A stretch of 59,734 nucleotides of DNA. Source: a virus. The notes under the pieces are model-generated. The model did not search any database, was not told where the DNA came from, and was given only the letters and a program-made list of their open reading frames with translations. Of the stretch, positions 33,009 to 39,814 are shown piece after piece. Position 1 is the stretch's first letter. Every line of letters starts with the position of its first letter. The stretch is taken from IMG/VR virus record IMGVR_UViG_3300008267_000087, positions 1 to 59,734 of that record; one strand, 5' to 3'. The position numbers were made by a program, and so were the translations under genes.

Positions 33009-33821
33009 TTATTTTAATTTTTCAATATAATCCTGTAAACCTAATTCTAAATTAAATTTAGGTTCCCAATTATTCATCCATTTATTTTTATTACTCTTTG
33101 TATAGAATTGATACCCAATTGGTACTTTATCTTCATCATGATACGTAAAATTAATGCCTAATATTTTTAACACATCCTCAAATGTTCTTGCTTCACCAGA
33201 ACCAACGTCATAATATTTTGAATGTAATTCTTCAAAGTTTTCAAATGCATGTATGTTAGCACTAACAATATCATTAACATAAACAAAATCTCTTCTCGGT
33301 TTACCAGGGAACAATAAAATATCTTCACCTTGTTTGTGTTTTTCCATCATTTGATATGCAACCGATGCCATCTTACCTTTTTGATTTTCTAATGGACCAT
33401 ACACATTAAAGTATCTTAAAGATATTCCACCCATTTTGTTTACATATTGTTCAGCAACATACTTACTCCAACCATATAGATTAGATGGATGTAAACTATT
33501 CGTACCATAGTTTGCTGCGGATGATGAATAAACTAATTTAGATTTCTTCCAATTACAATAATCCGCTAAAATACGAGTAAACTCATAGTTCCTTGTCATC
33601 ATATAGTTAGCATCTGTTTCTAATGTATCTGAACAAGCGCCAACGTGAAATATAACTGTCGGTGAAAAAGAATTTATAACATTATATAACTCAACACCCC
33701 AATCAGGATTGGTAAAGATGTCCTCATTAATTTCTAAAATATTTTGATGAGTCTCCTGTAGTTTACTAAGTAAGTTCCTTCCAATGAAACCATTCGTCCC
33801 TGTGATAATGATTCTTTCCAT
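33009..33821 (-). CDS. ADP-L-glycero-D-manno-heptose 6-epimerase-like (HldD) protein
   Basis: 270 aa, extended SDR. GTNGFIG at 8-14, FHVGACSDTLETDANYM, SSSAANYG and Tyr116/Lys120 in NLYGWSK; RYFNVYGPLENQKGKMASVA and RRDFVYVNDIV are close to HldD. It would invert C6 of ADP-D,D-heptose. First gene of the cassette; a -7 element at 33826-33833 stands 4 nt before the ATG, so a leaderless message is likely. A general NAD-dependent UDP-sugar epimerase is the alternative. Confidence 0.85.
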   Translation of the reverse strand: MERIIITGTNGFIGRNLLSKLQETHQNILEINEDIFTNPDWGVELYNVINSFSPTVIFHVGACSDTLETDANYMMTRNYEFTRILADYCNWKKSKLVYSSSAANYGTNSLHPSNLYGWSKYVAEQYVNKMGGISLRYFNVYGPLENQKGKMASVAYQMMEKHKQGEDILLFPGKPRRDFVYVNDIVSANIHAFENFEELHSKYYDVGSGEARTFEDVLKILGINFTYHDEDKVPIGYQFYTKSNKNKWMNNWEPKFNLELGLQDYIEKLK

Positions 33822-33825
33822 AAAA

Positions 33826-33833
33826 CAAATATA
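33826..33833 (-). promoter_or_regulatory. Bacteroidota -7 element at the start codon of the heptose cassette
   Basis: Minus-strand TATATTTG, 4 nt before the ATG at 33821. A minus-strand TTTG lies only 14 nt upstream, shorter than consensus spacing. Confidence 0.6.
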
Positions 33834-33878
33834 AAATATATTATTTACAAATGAAATGCTTTAGTTATATTTTATCAT

Positions 33879-34709
33879 ATGATAAACATTGATTACAGCA
33901 ACAAAGAAATTAAAGTAACGACTCAATTAGTTTCTAAATTATATGAACTACCATTGAGGATGGTTATAAAGAATCAAGTTAGTGGTAGAATCGTTTGGGA
34001 ATGTAATTTATTCGATAATGGATGGGCAACATTTCCAAATAATGAATTAAATGATACATACATCTACGATAAAAAAGAATTGGTTTATCTAAAAACATGG
34101 GACACCGATGATGACGGCGATATATTATATAAAACTTTAAATCTTTATTGTAAAAATCTTTTAAGATACAATATCAAACCACATGGTTTAGCGATTGGAA
34201 CACATGACGGTGAATTTGGTGAATGGGTACCATCTGTTTTAGAACACAAGACAAGCGCAACATTAGTAGAGGCATCAACGCCACAGTTTGAAAAAATCAA
34301 AGAAAATTTTAGAACATTAGCAAATGTCGCGTTGATTAATAAACTAGTTACAACTGACGGAAAACCAGTTGAATTTTTTGAAGGTGGTAGGGGCTATACA
34401 AATAGTGTCGTAGAAAGGGTTATTAAGTCATGGGAGACGGAAGAGATATCAAGCAGTATAAAACCCTCAATAGCGATAAATGAGCTTATTAAATCGACTC
34501 CTGATGGGCGTATTGATTGGTTACACCTTGATGTGGAAGGTTACGATCCACAATTAATAATGGCAATTCAAGATGACTTATTACCAAATTTCATCATATT
34601 TGAGAATAATAACCTAAAAAATGAAGAAAAGGAGGGCATTTTTAGTTATTTAGAGGCTAAGGGTTATACTCTATTTCACGAACCCGTATCGACTTTAGCT
34701 TTAAAGTAG
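33879..34709 (+). CDS. FkbM-family methyltransferase
   Basis: 276 aa. The C-terminal 150 residues match FkbM enzymes: GLAIGTHDGEFGEW for SAM, LVEASTPQFEKIKENF, RIDWLHLDVEGYDPQLIMAI and FIIFENNNL. FkbM proteins O-methylate sugars and other small molecules and are frequent in glycan clusters and phages. The N-terminal 110 residues form an extra beta-rich domain (MVIKNQVSGRIVWECNLFDN), possibly for substrate binding. Very short leader. Confidence 0.9.
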   Translation: MINIDYSNKEIKVTTQLVSKLYELPLRMVIKNQVSGRIVWECNLFDNGWATFPNNELNDTYIYDKKELVYLKTWDTDDDGDILYKTLNLYCKNLLRYNIKPHGLAIGTHDGEFGEWVPSVLEHKTSATLVEASTPQFEKIKENFRTLANVALINKLVTTDGKPVEFFEGGRGYTNSVVERVIKSWETEEISSSIKPSIAINELIKSTPDGRIDWLHLDVEGYDPQLIMAIQDDLLPNFIIFENNNLKNEEKEGIFSYLEAKGYTLFHEPVSTLALK

Positions 34710-34710
34710 T

Positions 34711-34723
34711 GATATTTATTAAC
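34711..34723 (+). promoter_or_regulatory. TATTTATA-type upstream motif
   Basis: GATATTTATTAAC ends 1 nt before the ATG at 34725. Confidence 0.3.
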
Positions 34724-34724
34724 T

Positions 34725-34958
34725 ATGAAGTTGCTTATTAATGAAAATCAATACAAAAAGTTAATTATGGAGTACTATGATAGTGAAAAACTATATCATA
34801 GAGAGAAAATCATTAATAGATTAAAATCTGCCCCAAAGTATATCAAGGTATATATTAAAAAATTACAAGAAATACCCGTAGAAACTGAAAATGGTGAAAT
34901 TGTGGTGGCAACCAAAATTCCCGAGGTGCTGTACCAATTTTTATTTGGAAATTTTTAG
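34725..34958 (+). CDS. Small protein with ITES-like N-terminus
   Basis: 77 aa: MKLLINENQYKKLIMEYYDS opens with the second recurrent end motif (compare LTESxxxxLI), followed by a basic helix (KSAPKYIKVYIKKLQEI) and a short acidic tail. The whole protein is hardly more than the tag plus a basic segment, as a small internal or scaffold protein might be. Function unknown. Confidence 0.65.
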   Translation: MKLLINENQYKKLIMEYYDSEKLYHREKIINRLKSAPKYIKVYIKKLQEIPVETENGEIVVATKIPEVLYQFLFGNF

Positions 34959-34988
34959 TTAAATTTTTTTTATTTAAATAATTTTTAT

Positions 34989-34996
34989 TATATTTG
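34989..34996 (+). promoter_or_regulatory. Bacteroidota -7 element (TATATTTG)
   Basis: Matches TAnnTTTG upstream of the DnaA-domain gene at 35020; the -33 box is not clear. Confidence 0.5.
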
Positions 34997-35019
34997 TTTA
35001 ATAACTAAAATAAACTAAT

Positions 35020-35409
35020 ATGAATGAAAAAATTAGCTTTTACACTTTCCCTGGAATTAAAAAAGAACTTTTAGACAAAAAAAAGTACTCCTACTTATTT
35101 ACATCCAGAGAGTTAAAAATGACAAGACAACAAATATTAGAAATTATTGCAAATGAAACTGAAATTACAGTAGAAGCTATTCTCTCAAAGTGTAGAAAAA
35201 GAACAATCGTAGATGCGAGAAATAGATATTGTAAAATACTAAAAGAAAGTTTTAAAATGAATCTTGTTGAAATTGGTAAAGAGATGGGAAAAGATCATAC
35301 AACAATAATTAATAGCTTGAAAAGATTCGACGAAAGATATGAATACGAAGATGATTACAAAGAATTATCTGATAGGATTTTTAATAAAATGGGATTTAAA
35401 TTAAAATAG
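35020..35409 (+). CDS. DnaA domain IV (DNA-binding) protein without ATPase
   Basis: 129 aa. ILEIIANETEITVEAILSKC, then DARNRYCKILKES and the signature KDHTTIINSLKRF (DHTT at 92-95) form the DnaA C-terminal domain that reads the DnaA box TTATNCACA. AAA+ domain III is absent, so it cannot form the origin filament itself; it may compete with or recruit host DnaA. Perfect DnaA boxes are present at 49050 and 59182. Followed 1 nt later by the caspase-like gene. Confidence 0.9.
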   Translation: MNEKISFYTFPGIKKELLDKKKYSYLFTSRELKMTRQQILEIIANETEITVEAILSKCRKRTIVDARNRYCKILKESFKMNLVEIGKEMGKDHTTIINSLKRFDERYEYEDDYKELSDRIFNKMGFKLK

Positions 35410-35410
35410 A

Positions 35411-35956
35411 ATGAAAACATTGATAATACATCCGGAAGATGAAAGTACGTTTTTTTTGGACATAGTATATAAACCAATTGAAAATAAAACAGTCATCACT
35501 GGAGGTATTAGTAAAACCGAACTCATGACTTTAATTAGAGAACATGATAGGGTAATGATGATGGGGCACGGATCACCCGCAGGATTATTCTCAATTAACA
35601 AATTCACTAATTGCGGAGCGTATATCATCGATCAACAAATGGTTCCATTATTGAAAGAGAAAACAGACAATGTTTTTATATGGTGCAATGCTGATAAATT
35701 CGTTGAAGTTTTTGGATTGGAGGGCTTCTATTCCGGGATGTTCAGCAGTGAGGTTGGCGAAGCATATTATTGTGGGTTACCCGGTACTGAACAAGATCAG
35801 GTAGACGAGTCTAATTATGGATTTGTTAACATTATTGCAAAGTACATAAATGAGGATAAGAATGTAATTCATGAAAACGTTAAAAAAGAGTATGGTTTAA
35901 TTGCGGAAGAAAATCCAATAGCATTATACAATAACAATAGATTATATAAATCATAA
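35411..35956 (+). CDS. Caspase-like (clan CD type) GHG/Cys protein
   Basis: 181 aa. VMMMGHGSPAGLF places His53 at the end of a beta strand and NVFIWCNADKF places Cys92 at the end of the next, the His-then-Cys order of clan CD peptidases (caspase, CHAT, gingipain). The C-terminal half (EAYYCGLPGTEQDQVDESNY) has no recognised function. I recall relatives in phages and bacteria but no tested activity. The catalytic role is an inference from motif spacing. Confidence 0.65.
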   Translation: MKTLIIHPEDESTFFLDIVYKPIENKTVITGGISKTELMTLIREHDRVMMMGHGSPAGLFSINKFTNCGAYIIDQQMVPLLKEKTDNVFIWCNADKFVEVFGLEGFYSGMFSSEVGEAYYCGLPGTEQDQVDESNYGFVNIIAKYINEDKNVIHENVKKEYGLIAEENPIALYNNNRLYKS

Positions 35957-35964
35957 AAAACAAA

Positions 35965-36396
35965 ATGAGTCAAGTAAAAATTTCAACAGCAAAAGGTGAT
36001 ATGATTGTCGAACTATATGACAACGAAACACCGGTAACAACAGGTAATTTTAAAAAATTAATTAGTGAAGGATTCTATAATGGATTGAATTTCCATAGAG
36101 TAATTCCAAACTTTGTAATCCAAGGAGGTTGTCCAAATGGTAATGGTGCGGGTGGTCCAGGATATAATATTGAGTGTGAAGTAAATGCTGATAAACAATA
36201 CCACGATAGAGGTGTATTGTCAATGGCTCACGCAGGTAGAAACACCGGAGGTTCACAATTCTTTATTTGTCACAGTCGTGACAACACATCACATTTAGAT
36301 GGAAACCACACTTGTTTTGGTAAAGTGGTTGAAGGTTTAGATGTAATCGACGCTATCCAACAAGGAGATAAAATTACCGAAATTACAATGTTATAA
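35965..36396 (+). CDS. Cyclophilin-type peptidyl-prolyl cis-trans isomerase
   Basis: 143 aa, compact cyclophilin: FHRVIPNFVIQGGCPNGNG, GGSQFFICHSRDN and LDGNHTCFGKVVEG hold the catalytic Arg and substrate pocket. No signal peptide, so it acts in the cytoplasm, perhaps in folding virion proteins such as the Pro-rich ones here. Unusual but not unknown in large phages. Next gene starts 1 nt later. Confidence 0.95.
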   Translation: MSQVKISTAKGDMIVELYDNETPVTTGNFKKLISEGFYNGLNFHRVIPNFVIQGGCPNGNGAGGPGYNIECEVNADKQYHDRGVLSMAHAGRNTGGSQFFICHSRDNTSHLDGNHTCFGKVVEGLDVIDAIQQGDKITEITML

Positions 36397-36397
36397 T

Positions 36398-36622
36398 ATG
36401 AAAAAATATTCAGGTTATCTTATTATCGGAGACAACACAAAAGTGATTGAAGTTTTTGCTGACACTGTACATCCCGATAGCACCTGTACCACTAGGTTTC
36501 ATAAACAAATCAGCACAATTGGTTTATATGGAACACCTGAAAAAGGATTCGAAATGGTAGCACAATATCCAACTGATAAGTTGGTTATAACATCAGTAGA
36601 AAATATAGAAGAAACCCCGTAA
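36398..36622 (+). CDS. Hypothetical protein
   Basis: 74 aa, beta-rich (SGYLIIGDNTKVIEVFADTV). Its stop lies in the loop of the terminator at 36612-36633, an extreme example of packing. No family recognised. Confidence 0.7.
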   Translation: MKKYSGYLIIGDNTKVIEVFADTVHPDSTCTTRFHKQISTIGLYGTPEKGFEMVAQYPTDKLVITSVENIEETP

Positions 36623-36633
36623 GGGGTTTTTTT
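36612..36633 (+). terminator. Rho-independent terminator overlapping the gene end
   Basis: AAACCCC (36612-36618), loop GTAA, GGGGTTT (36623-36629), T-run to 36633. The stop codon of the preceding gene (36620-36622) is part of the GTAA loop. Confidence 0.9.
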
Positions 36634-36661
36634 ATTTGCATTATTTTTCTTATATTATAAC

Positions 36662-37009
36662 ATGGATTATCAAAAAATTTTATACGGAATACTATTTGGT
36701 ATTTTAGGACAAACAGGAACATTTCTCCAATTACAAGGATCACACAAATACGGATGGTATGAAAAATACTTTTGGGTGATTTTATTAGCAAGCGTCCCGT
36801 TAGGTTATTTGTATATTAAATCGGTTCAATTTTTTATTGCAGGATTTGGGGGACAAATATGGCCTTCAAGACTTGTTGGCTTCGCTGTAGGGATAATTAT
36901 ATTTACTTTGATGAGCTATTTATTGTTTAAGGAACCTCTAAATTTAAAAAATAGTATTTGTTTAGGTTTAGGTTTTCTGATAATTTTAGTACAATTATTT
37001 GTAAAATAA
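36662..37009 (+). CDS. Four-helix membrane protein
   Basis: 115 aa with about four membrane segments: YGILFGILGQTGTFL, FWVILLASVPLGYLYI, RLVGFAVGIIIFTLMSYLLF and SICLGLGFLIILVQLF, the layout of a small-multidrug-resistance/EamA half transporter. I recall similar proteins in large phages without known function. Very short leader after TTATATTATAAC. Confidence 0.8.
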   Translation: MDYQKILYGILFGILGQTGTFLQLQGSHKYGWYEKYFWVILLASVPLGYLYIKSVQFFIAGFGGQIWPSRLVGFAVGIIIFTLMSYLLFKEPLNLKNSICLGLGFLIILVQLFVK

Positions 37010-37014
37010 AGCTC

Positions 37015-37407
37015 ATGAAAAGATTCATATTTTTCCACGGATACCAAGAACTACACCCATTATTGGATATTGATTGGGACGCAATTAATAGATTAAATAA
37101 TCTAAACACAATCATCACCCCAACATGGACAGGTACAACTTATACACCAACTTGGGTGGTAAATCCGGGTCTAGTAACTTACACACCTGGATATCATGGA
37201 ACAATAACAACAACTCCAAACTATTTTGGTGCGGGTTATGTGACAATTCCATACAATGGAACGATAAACACAACAGCAGGATTTAGTAGTTTAACGACAT
37301 CAAACACAAACGGAACAACAACATACACAACCAGTGGAATGGGCGGAACTTTAACAACAGGTACCGCAACATTTAGGAATGCTACATTTACCTCAAAATT
37401 TATGTAA
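37015..37407 (+). CDS. FKFF-tagged Thr/Gly-rich protein, structural type
   Basis: 130 aa from the ATG at 37015 (MKRFIFFHGYQELHPLLDID), a variant tag with Ile for Lys. Residues about 45-130 are Thr/Gly/Asn-rich with repeated beta-type units (TPTWTGTTYTPTWVVNPG, TTTPNYFGAGYVTIPYNG), like a fibre or decoration protein. First gene of the tagged array; shares one base with the next start. Confidence 0.75.
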   Translation: MKRFIFFHGYQELHPLLDIDWDAINRLNNLNTIITPTWTGTTYTPTWVVNPGLVTYTPGYHGTITTTPNYFGAGYVTIPYNGTINTTAGFSSLTTSNTNGTTTYTTSGMGGTLTTGTATFRNATFTSKFM

Positions 37408-37874
37408 TGACTAAATTCAAATTTTTCAGGGGTTATGTGGGAACATTAGATTTAATTGATGGAGAAACGTATGCAACAGCATCAATATTTGATCCTGTTA
37501 CTTATTGGACATCAGAAGAAATTGAAATAGAACGTATCCGACGTATGCAATTGGCTAATGAGTTTGATGGGCGAATAGAACAAATGCGTAACGATGAAGT
37601 TATCTCTCATGAACAATATATGAGGAATAGAGATATATTAATTGAACAGGAGAGAATAAGAAGATTAGCAATGATAAATCACTCAAGGGAAACCGATAAT
37701 CAAATTAGATTGTATCAAGCAACAAGGGTAACAACCGTTAATCCAAAGTGGTGGATGAAGATTAAGATAGTACTTCAAGAAACTTGGTTATCGGATCCTG
37801 TTGGTATGGTTGTGATGACATTGTTGGTTTCGGTTGTTACATTTATCGGTATATTGAAATTATTTGGAGCATGA
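37407..37874 (+). CDS. FKFF-tagged protein with C-terminal membrane anchor
   Basis: 155 aa: MTKFKFFRGYVGTLDL, then a long charged coiled coil (IEIERIRRMQLANEFDGRIE ...) and a C-terminal membrane segment (VGMVVMTLLVSVVTFIGIL). The tag is N-terminal because the anchor is at the other end, the mirror image of 26226 and 40528. Overlaps neighbours by 1 and 4 nt. Confidence 0.75.
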   Translation: MTKFKFFRGYVGTLDLIDGETYATASIFDPVTYWTSEEIEIERIRRMQLANEFDGRIEQMRNDEVISHEQYMRNRDILIEQERIRRLAMINHSRETDNQIRLYQATRVTTVNPKWWMKIKIVLQETWLSDPVGMVVMTLLVSVVTFIGILKLFGA

Positions 37875-38143
37875 TAAAATCATTCAAATTTTTAACCAAA
37901 TATGAATACCATAGGTTCAGTCCTTATTGTTGTTACGACAATGCAAAGTTTATCATCGAAACTTTAATATCGACAGACGAATGGGAAACAACCATATTCC
38001 CAAAAGAATACCCACACGAAAATGGTGTATGGAGAGTTCTTTACATACATCATAGAGACAATAGTTATCACTCCGTAGTTTGTCATGAACCAGCTAATTC
38101 AGCGCACATAGTTGAGAGATTTTTAATTAATATCGATTATTAA
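37871..38143 (+). CDS. FKFF-tagged small protein
   Basis: 90 aa from the ATG at 37871 (MIKSFKFLTKYEYHRF), overlapping the previous stop by 4 nt. The body has SPYCCYDNAKFIIETL and a His-rich stretch (YIHHRDNSYHSVVCHE). No family recognised. Confidence 0.72.
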   Translation: MIKSFKFLTKYEYHRFSPYCCYDNAKFIIETLISTDEWETTIFPKEYPHENGVWRVLYIHHRDNSYHSVVCHEPANSAHIVERFLINIDY

Positions 38144-38151
38144 AAAATATA

Positions 38152-38183
38152 TTTGGTTTTAAATATATTCTACCATATATTTG
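38152..38183 (+). promoter_or_regulatory. Consensus Bacteroidota promoter, leaderless type
   Basis: TTTG (38152-38155), 20 nt, TATATTTG (38176-38183); the ATG at 38188 follows 4 nt later, so transcription should start at the start codon. Confidence 0.8.
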
Positions 38184-38187
38184 CTCT

Positions 38188-38373
38188 ATGAAAATGACAA
38201 TAAAATATCACATCGAGGCATTTGTAGATGCCCAAGAAGTAGTAATCGAATGCGATTCATTAGAACAGGCGGAGAAAAAGTTTAAAAATTATATTAGTTC
38301 AGGCTCCGAGGCTTATCTATTTAAAACAGTTAACACAGGTAAGTCCACGAAGGAAGTGTTCCTAATATCTTAA
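38188..38373 (+). CDS. Hypothetical protein
   Basis: 61 aa: KYHIEAFVDAQEVVIECDSL followed by EQAEKKFKNYI, a small beta-alpha domain. First gene behind the leaderless promoter. No tag, no family recognised. Confidence 0.65.
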   Translation: MKMTIKYHIEAFVDAQEVVIECDSLEQAEKKFKNYISSGSEAYLFKTVNTGKSTKEVFLIS

Positions 38374-38379
38374 TAATCA

Positions 38380-38394
38380 GATATTTATATAAAA
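38380..38394 (+). promoter_or_regulatory. TATTTATA-type upstream motif
   Basis: GATATTTATATAAAA ends 8 nt before the ATG at 38403. Confidence 0.35.
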
Positions 38395-38402
38395 TAACTA
38401 TT

Positions 38403-38525
38403 ATGTCGTCAAAATTTTTTAACAATCCACAACAGCCCAAGGTGGCTAAAGGAGAAAAAAAGCCTATTCCAACCAAACCGATTAAATCTAACACACAGAT
38501 TAAGAAAACGGGTAGAGGGAATTAA
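38403..38525 (+). CDS. Small basic Pro/Lys-rich protein
   Basis: 40 aa: MSSKFFNNPQQPKVAKGEKK, then PIPTKPIKSNTQIKKTGRGN. Disordered and basic; the start contains KFF, but the fit to the FKFF tag is weak. Behind a TATTTATA motif. Possibly a virion-internal or DNA-binding protein. Confidence 0.6.
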   Translation: MSSKFFNNPQQPKVAKGEKKPIPTKPIKSNTQIKKTGRGN

Positions 38526-38541
38526 ACCAATCTGTTTACTA

Positions 38542-38559
38542 TTTACTATTAATAGTAAA
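38542..38559. repeat. 18-bp perfect palindrome upstream of the HNH gene
   Basis: TTTACTATTAATAGTAAA is fully self-complementary and is preceded by an extra direct TTTACTA and followed by GTAAA. It ends 7 nt before the ATG at 38567, so it is a candidate operator for that gene. Confidence 0.6.
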
Positions 38560-38566
38560 GTAAATA

Positions 38567-38890
38567 ATGAATAGAAGAGAATATAGAAAATTACTGCAGG
38601 ATCCAAAATGGAAGATTAAGGCTTCGTTTATACGCAAACGGGACAACCATACGTGTTGTCGCTGCGGTAAAAAATCACATAGATTACAGGTTCACCATAA
38701 GAAGTACGAGGATGGTTTAATGCCGTGGGAATACGAAAATGATACGTTGGAGTCGTTGTGTTCTGGTTGTCATAAGAAGGAGCACAATATTAAACCAAAA
38801 AGGCGATTTAAGGCAAAGAAAAAACAAAAGTCTACGGAGACAACCGCAATAAAAAGCAGGGTTATTAAAATAAAAATAAACAAAGAATAA
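38567..38890 (+). CDS. HNH endonuclease
   Basis: 107 aa. HNH domain with four cysteines: HTCCRCGKKSHRLQVHHKKY holds the first CxxC and HH, ENDTLESLCSGCHKKEH the Asn and the second CxxC and His. The C-terminal 40 residues are Lys/Arg-rich for DNA contact. Stand-alone; could be a homing or packaging-type nuclease. Preceded by a perfect palindrome. Confidence 0.93.
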   Translation: MNRREYRKLLQDPKWKIKASFIRKRDNHTCCRCGKKSHRLQVHHKKYEDGLMPWEYENDTLESLCSGCHKKEHNIKPKRRFKAKKKQKSTETTAIKSRVIKIKINKE

Positions 38891-38914
38891 TTTTTATTCT
38901 TAAATAAGTTTTAT

Positions 38915-38922
38915 TATATTTG
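38915..38922 (+). promoter_or_regulatory. Bacteroidota -7 element (TATATTTG)
   Basis: Upstream of the FKFF-tagged gene at 38952; about 29 nt leader. No clear -33 box. Confidence 0.5.
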
Positions 38923-38951
38923 ATAATAGAAACCCACCCAAAAATTAACCA

Positions 38952-39278
38952 ATGTTTAAATTCAAATTCCTGGTATCTAACACCAAAAAAGATAATCTTG
39001 TAGATATAATCTTTAAAGAATATCTCGATGATTTAAATGACATTGTTTATGAAATGATTGACTATAACGTCGACAATAGCGTGATAACTAACAGTGGTGA
39101 ATATTACATCACAAATGTTAGCTATCAGAATGATGTCGTTTACACCAGAGCAATATGTTATCCAAATGAATATCCCAACCTAATTATGAGGATGTCAACA
39201 TTCCCAAATGAAGTTTCAATTACAATGGGTGAAAGAGGTAACCCCTTAATCAACACTACTTTTCAAAAACACGCTTAA
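38952..39278 (+). CDS. FKFF-tagged small protein
   Basis: 108 aa: MFKFKFLVSNTKKDNL, then an acidic helix (EYLDDLNDIVYEMIDYNV) and a beta region (TNSGEYYITNVSYQNDVVYT). No family recognised. Convergent with the next gene; the ends overlap by 23 nt. Confidence 0.72.
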   Translation: MFKFKFLVSNTKKDNLVDIIFKEYLDDLNDIVYEMIDYNVDNSVITNSGEYYITNVSYQNDVVYTRAICYPNEYPNLIMRMSTFPNEVSITMGERGNPLINTTFQKHA

Positions 39279-39492
39279 TCACCATTCTTGCGGCAATCTT
39301 AAAGGTTTCACGCGTGTAACCATCATGCCCAACTTTCTCAACCAAATCAAAAGCTTGTGGGTTCTGTTCTTGACAATCCATGATTAAGATACTAGCGATG
39401 TTTTCTTCATGATCGTTACATTTAGAATCGGCATCAGCCATTTTATAAGATAGATTTACTAAGTACTTTTCGTACGCTGTTACATTTGTCAT
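39256..39492 (-). CDS. Hypothetical protein
   Basis: 78 aa, helical: TAYEKYLVNLSYKMADADSK, IASILIMDCQEQNPQAFDLV. Three nt after the stop of the FKFF-tagged gene at 39496, so the two form a minus-strand pair inside the plus-strand array. No tag of its own. No family recognised. Confidence 0.68.
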   Translation of the reverse strand: MTNVTAYEKYLVNLSYKMADADSKCNDHEENIASILIMDCQEQNPQAFDLVEKVGHDGYTRETFKIAARMVIKRVFEK

Positions 39493-39495
39493 ATA

Positions 39496-39732
39496 TTATT
39501 GATTTTCGTTATCTCTTAAATTTAATTCAGTCATAAAAATTTCAACCCACTCTTCGTGACTTTTACCCATATATGGATCTGGAATGGTTTGTTCACCAAT
39601 TCCCGCTATGCAGTTTAAACAATTGAAAATGTGTTTATTCGTCATAAAAAATAGAGGTACATGTCTACCCCTATGGTTGCGCCAAACCACATTCCTGTCA
39701 TGTCTCTTTCCGTGAAAGAATTTATATTCCAT
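39496..39732 (-). CDS. FKFF-tagged small protein (minus strand)
   Basis: 78 aa from the ATG at 39732 (MEYKFFHGKRHDRN), chosen because it puts the tag at the N-terminus. The body is basic with His and Cys (HIFNCLNCIAGIGEQ, a CxxC) and an acidic helical end. It has the Y-K-F-F variant also with an H-G after it, as in 10464 and 37015. Confidence 0.72.
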   Translation of the reverse strand: MEYKFFHGKRHDRNVVWRNHRGRHVPLFFMTNKHIFNCLNCIAGIGEQTIPDPYMGKSHEEWVEIFMTELNLRDNENQ

Positions 39733-39814
39733 AAACAAATTTAGGAAATATTTTGATAATAACAAAAAAATTATTTATTTTTACAATACATATTACAAAC
39801 CCAAAATAATTAAA

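Noticed and set aside
36927-37118. Minus-strand frame under the membrane protein and the Thr-rich gene
   Set aside because: Shadow of two well-supported plus-strand genes.
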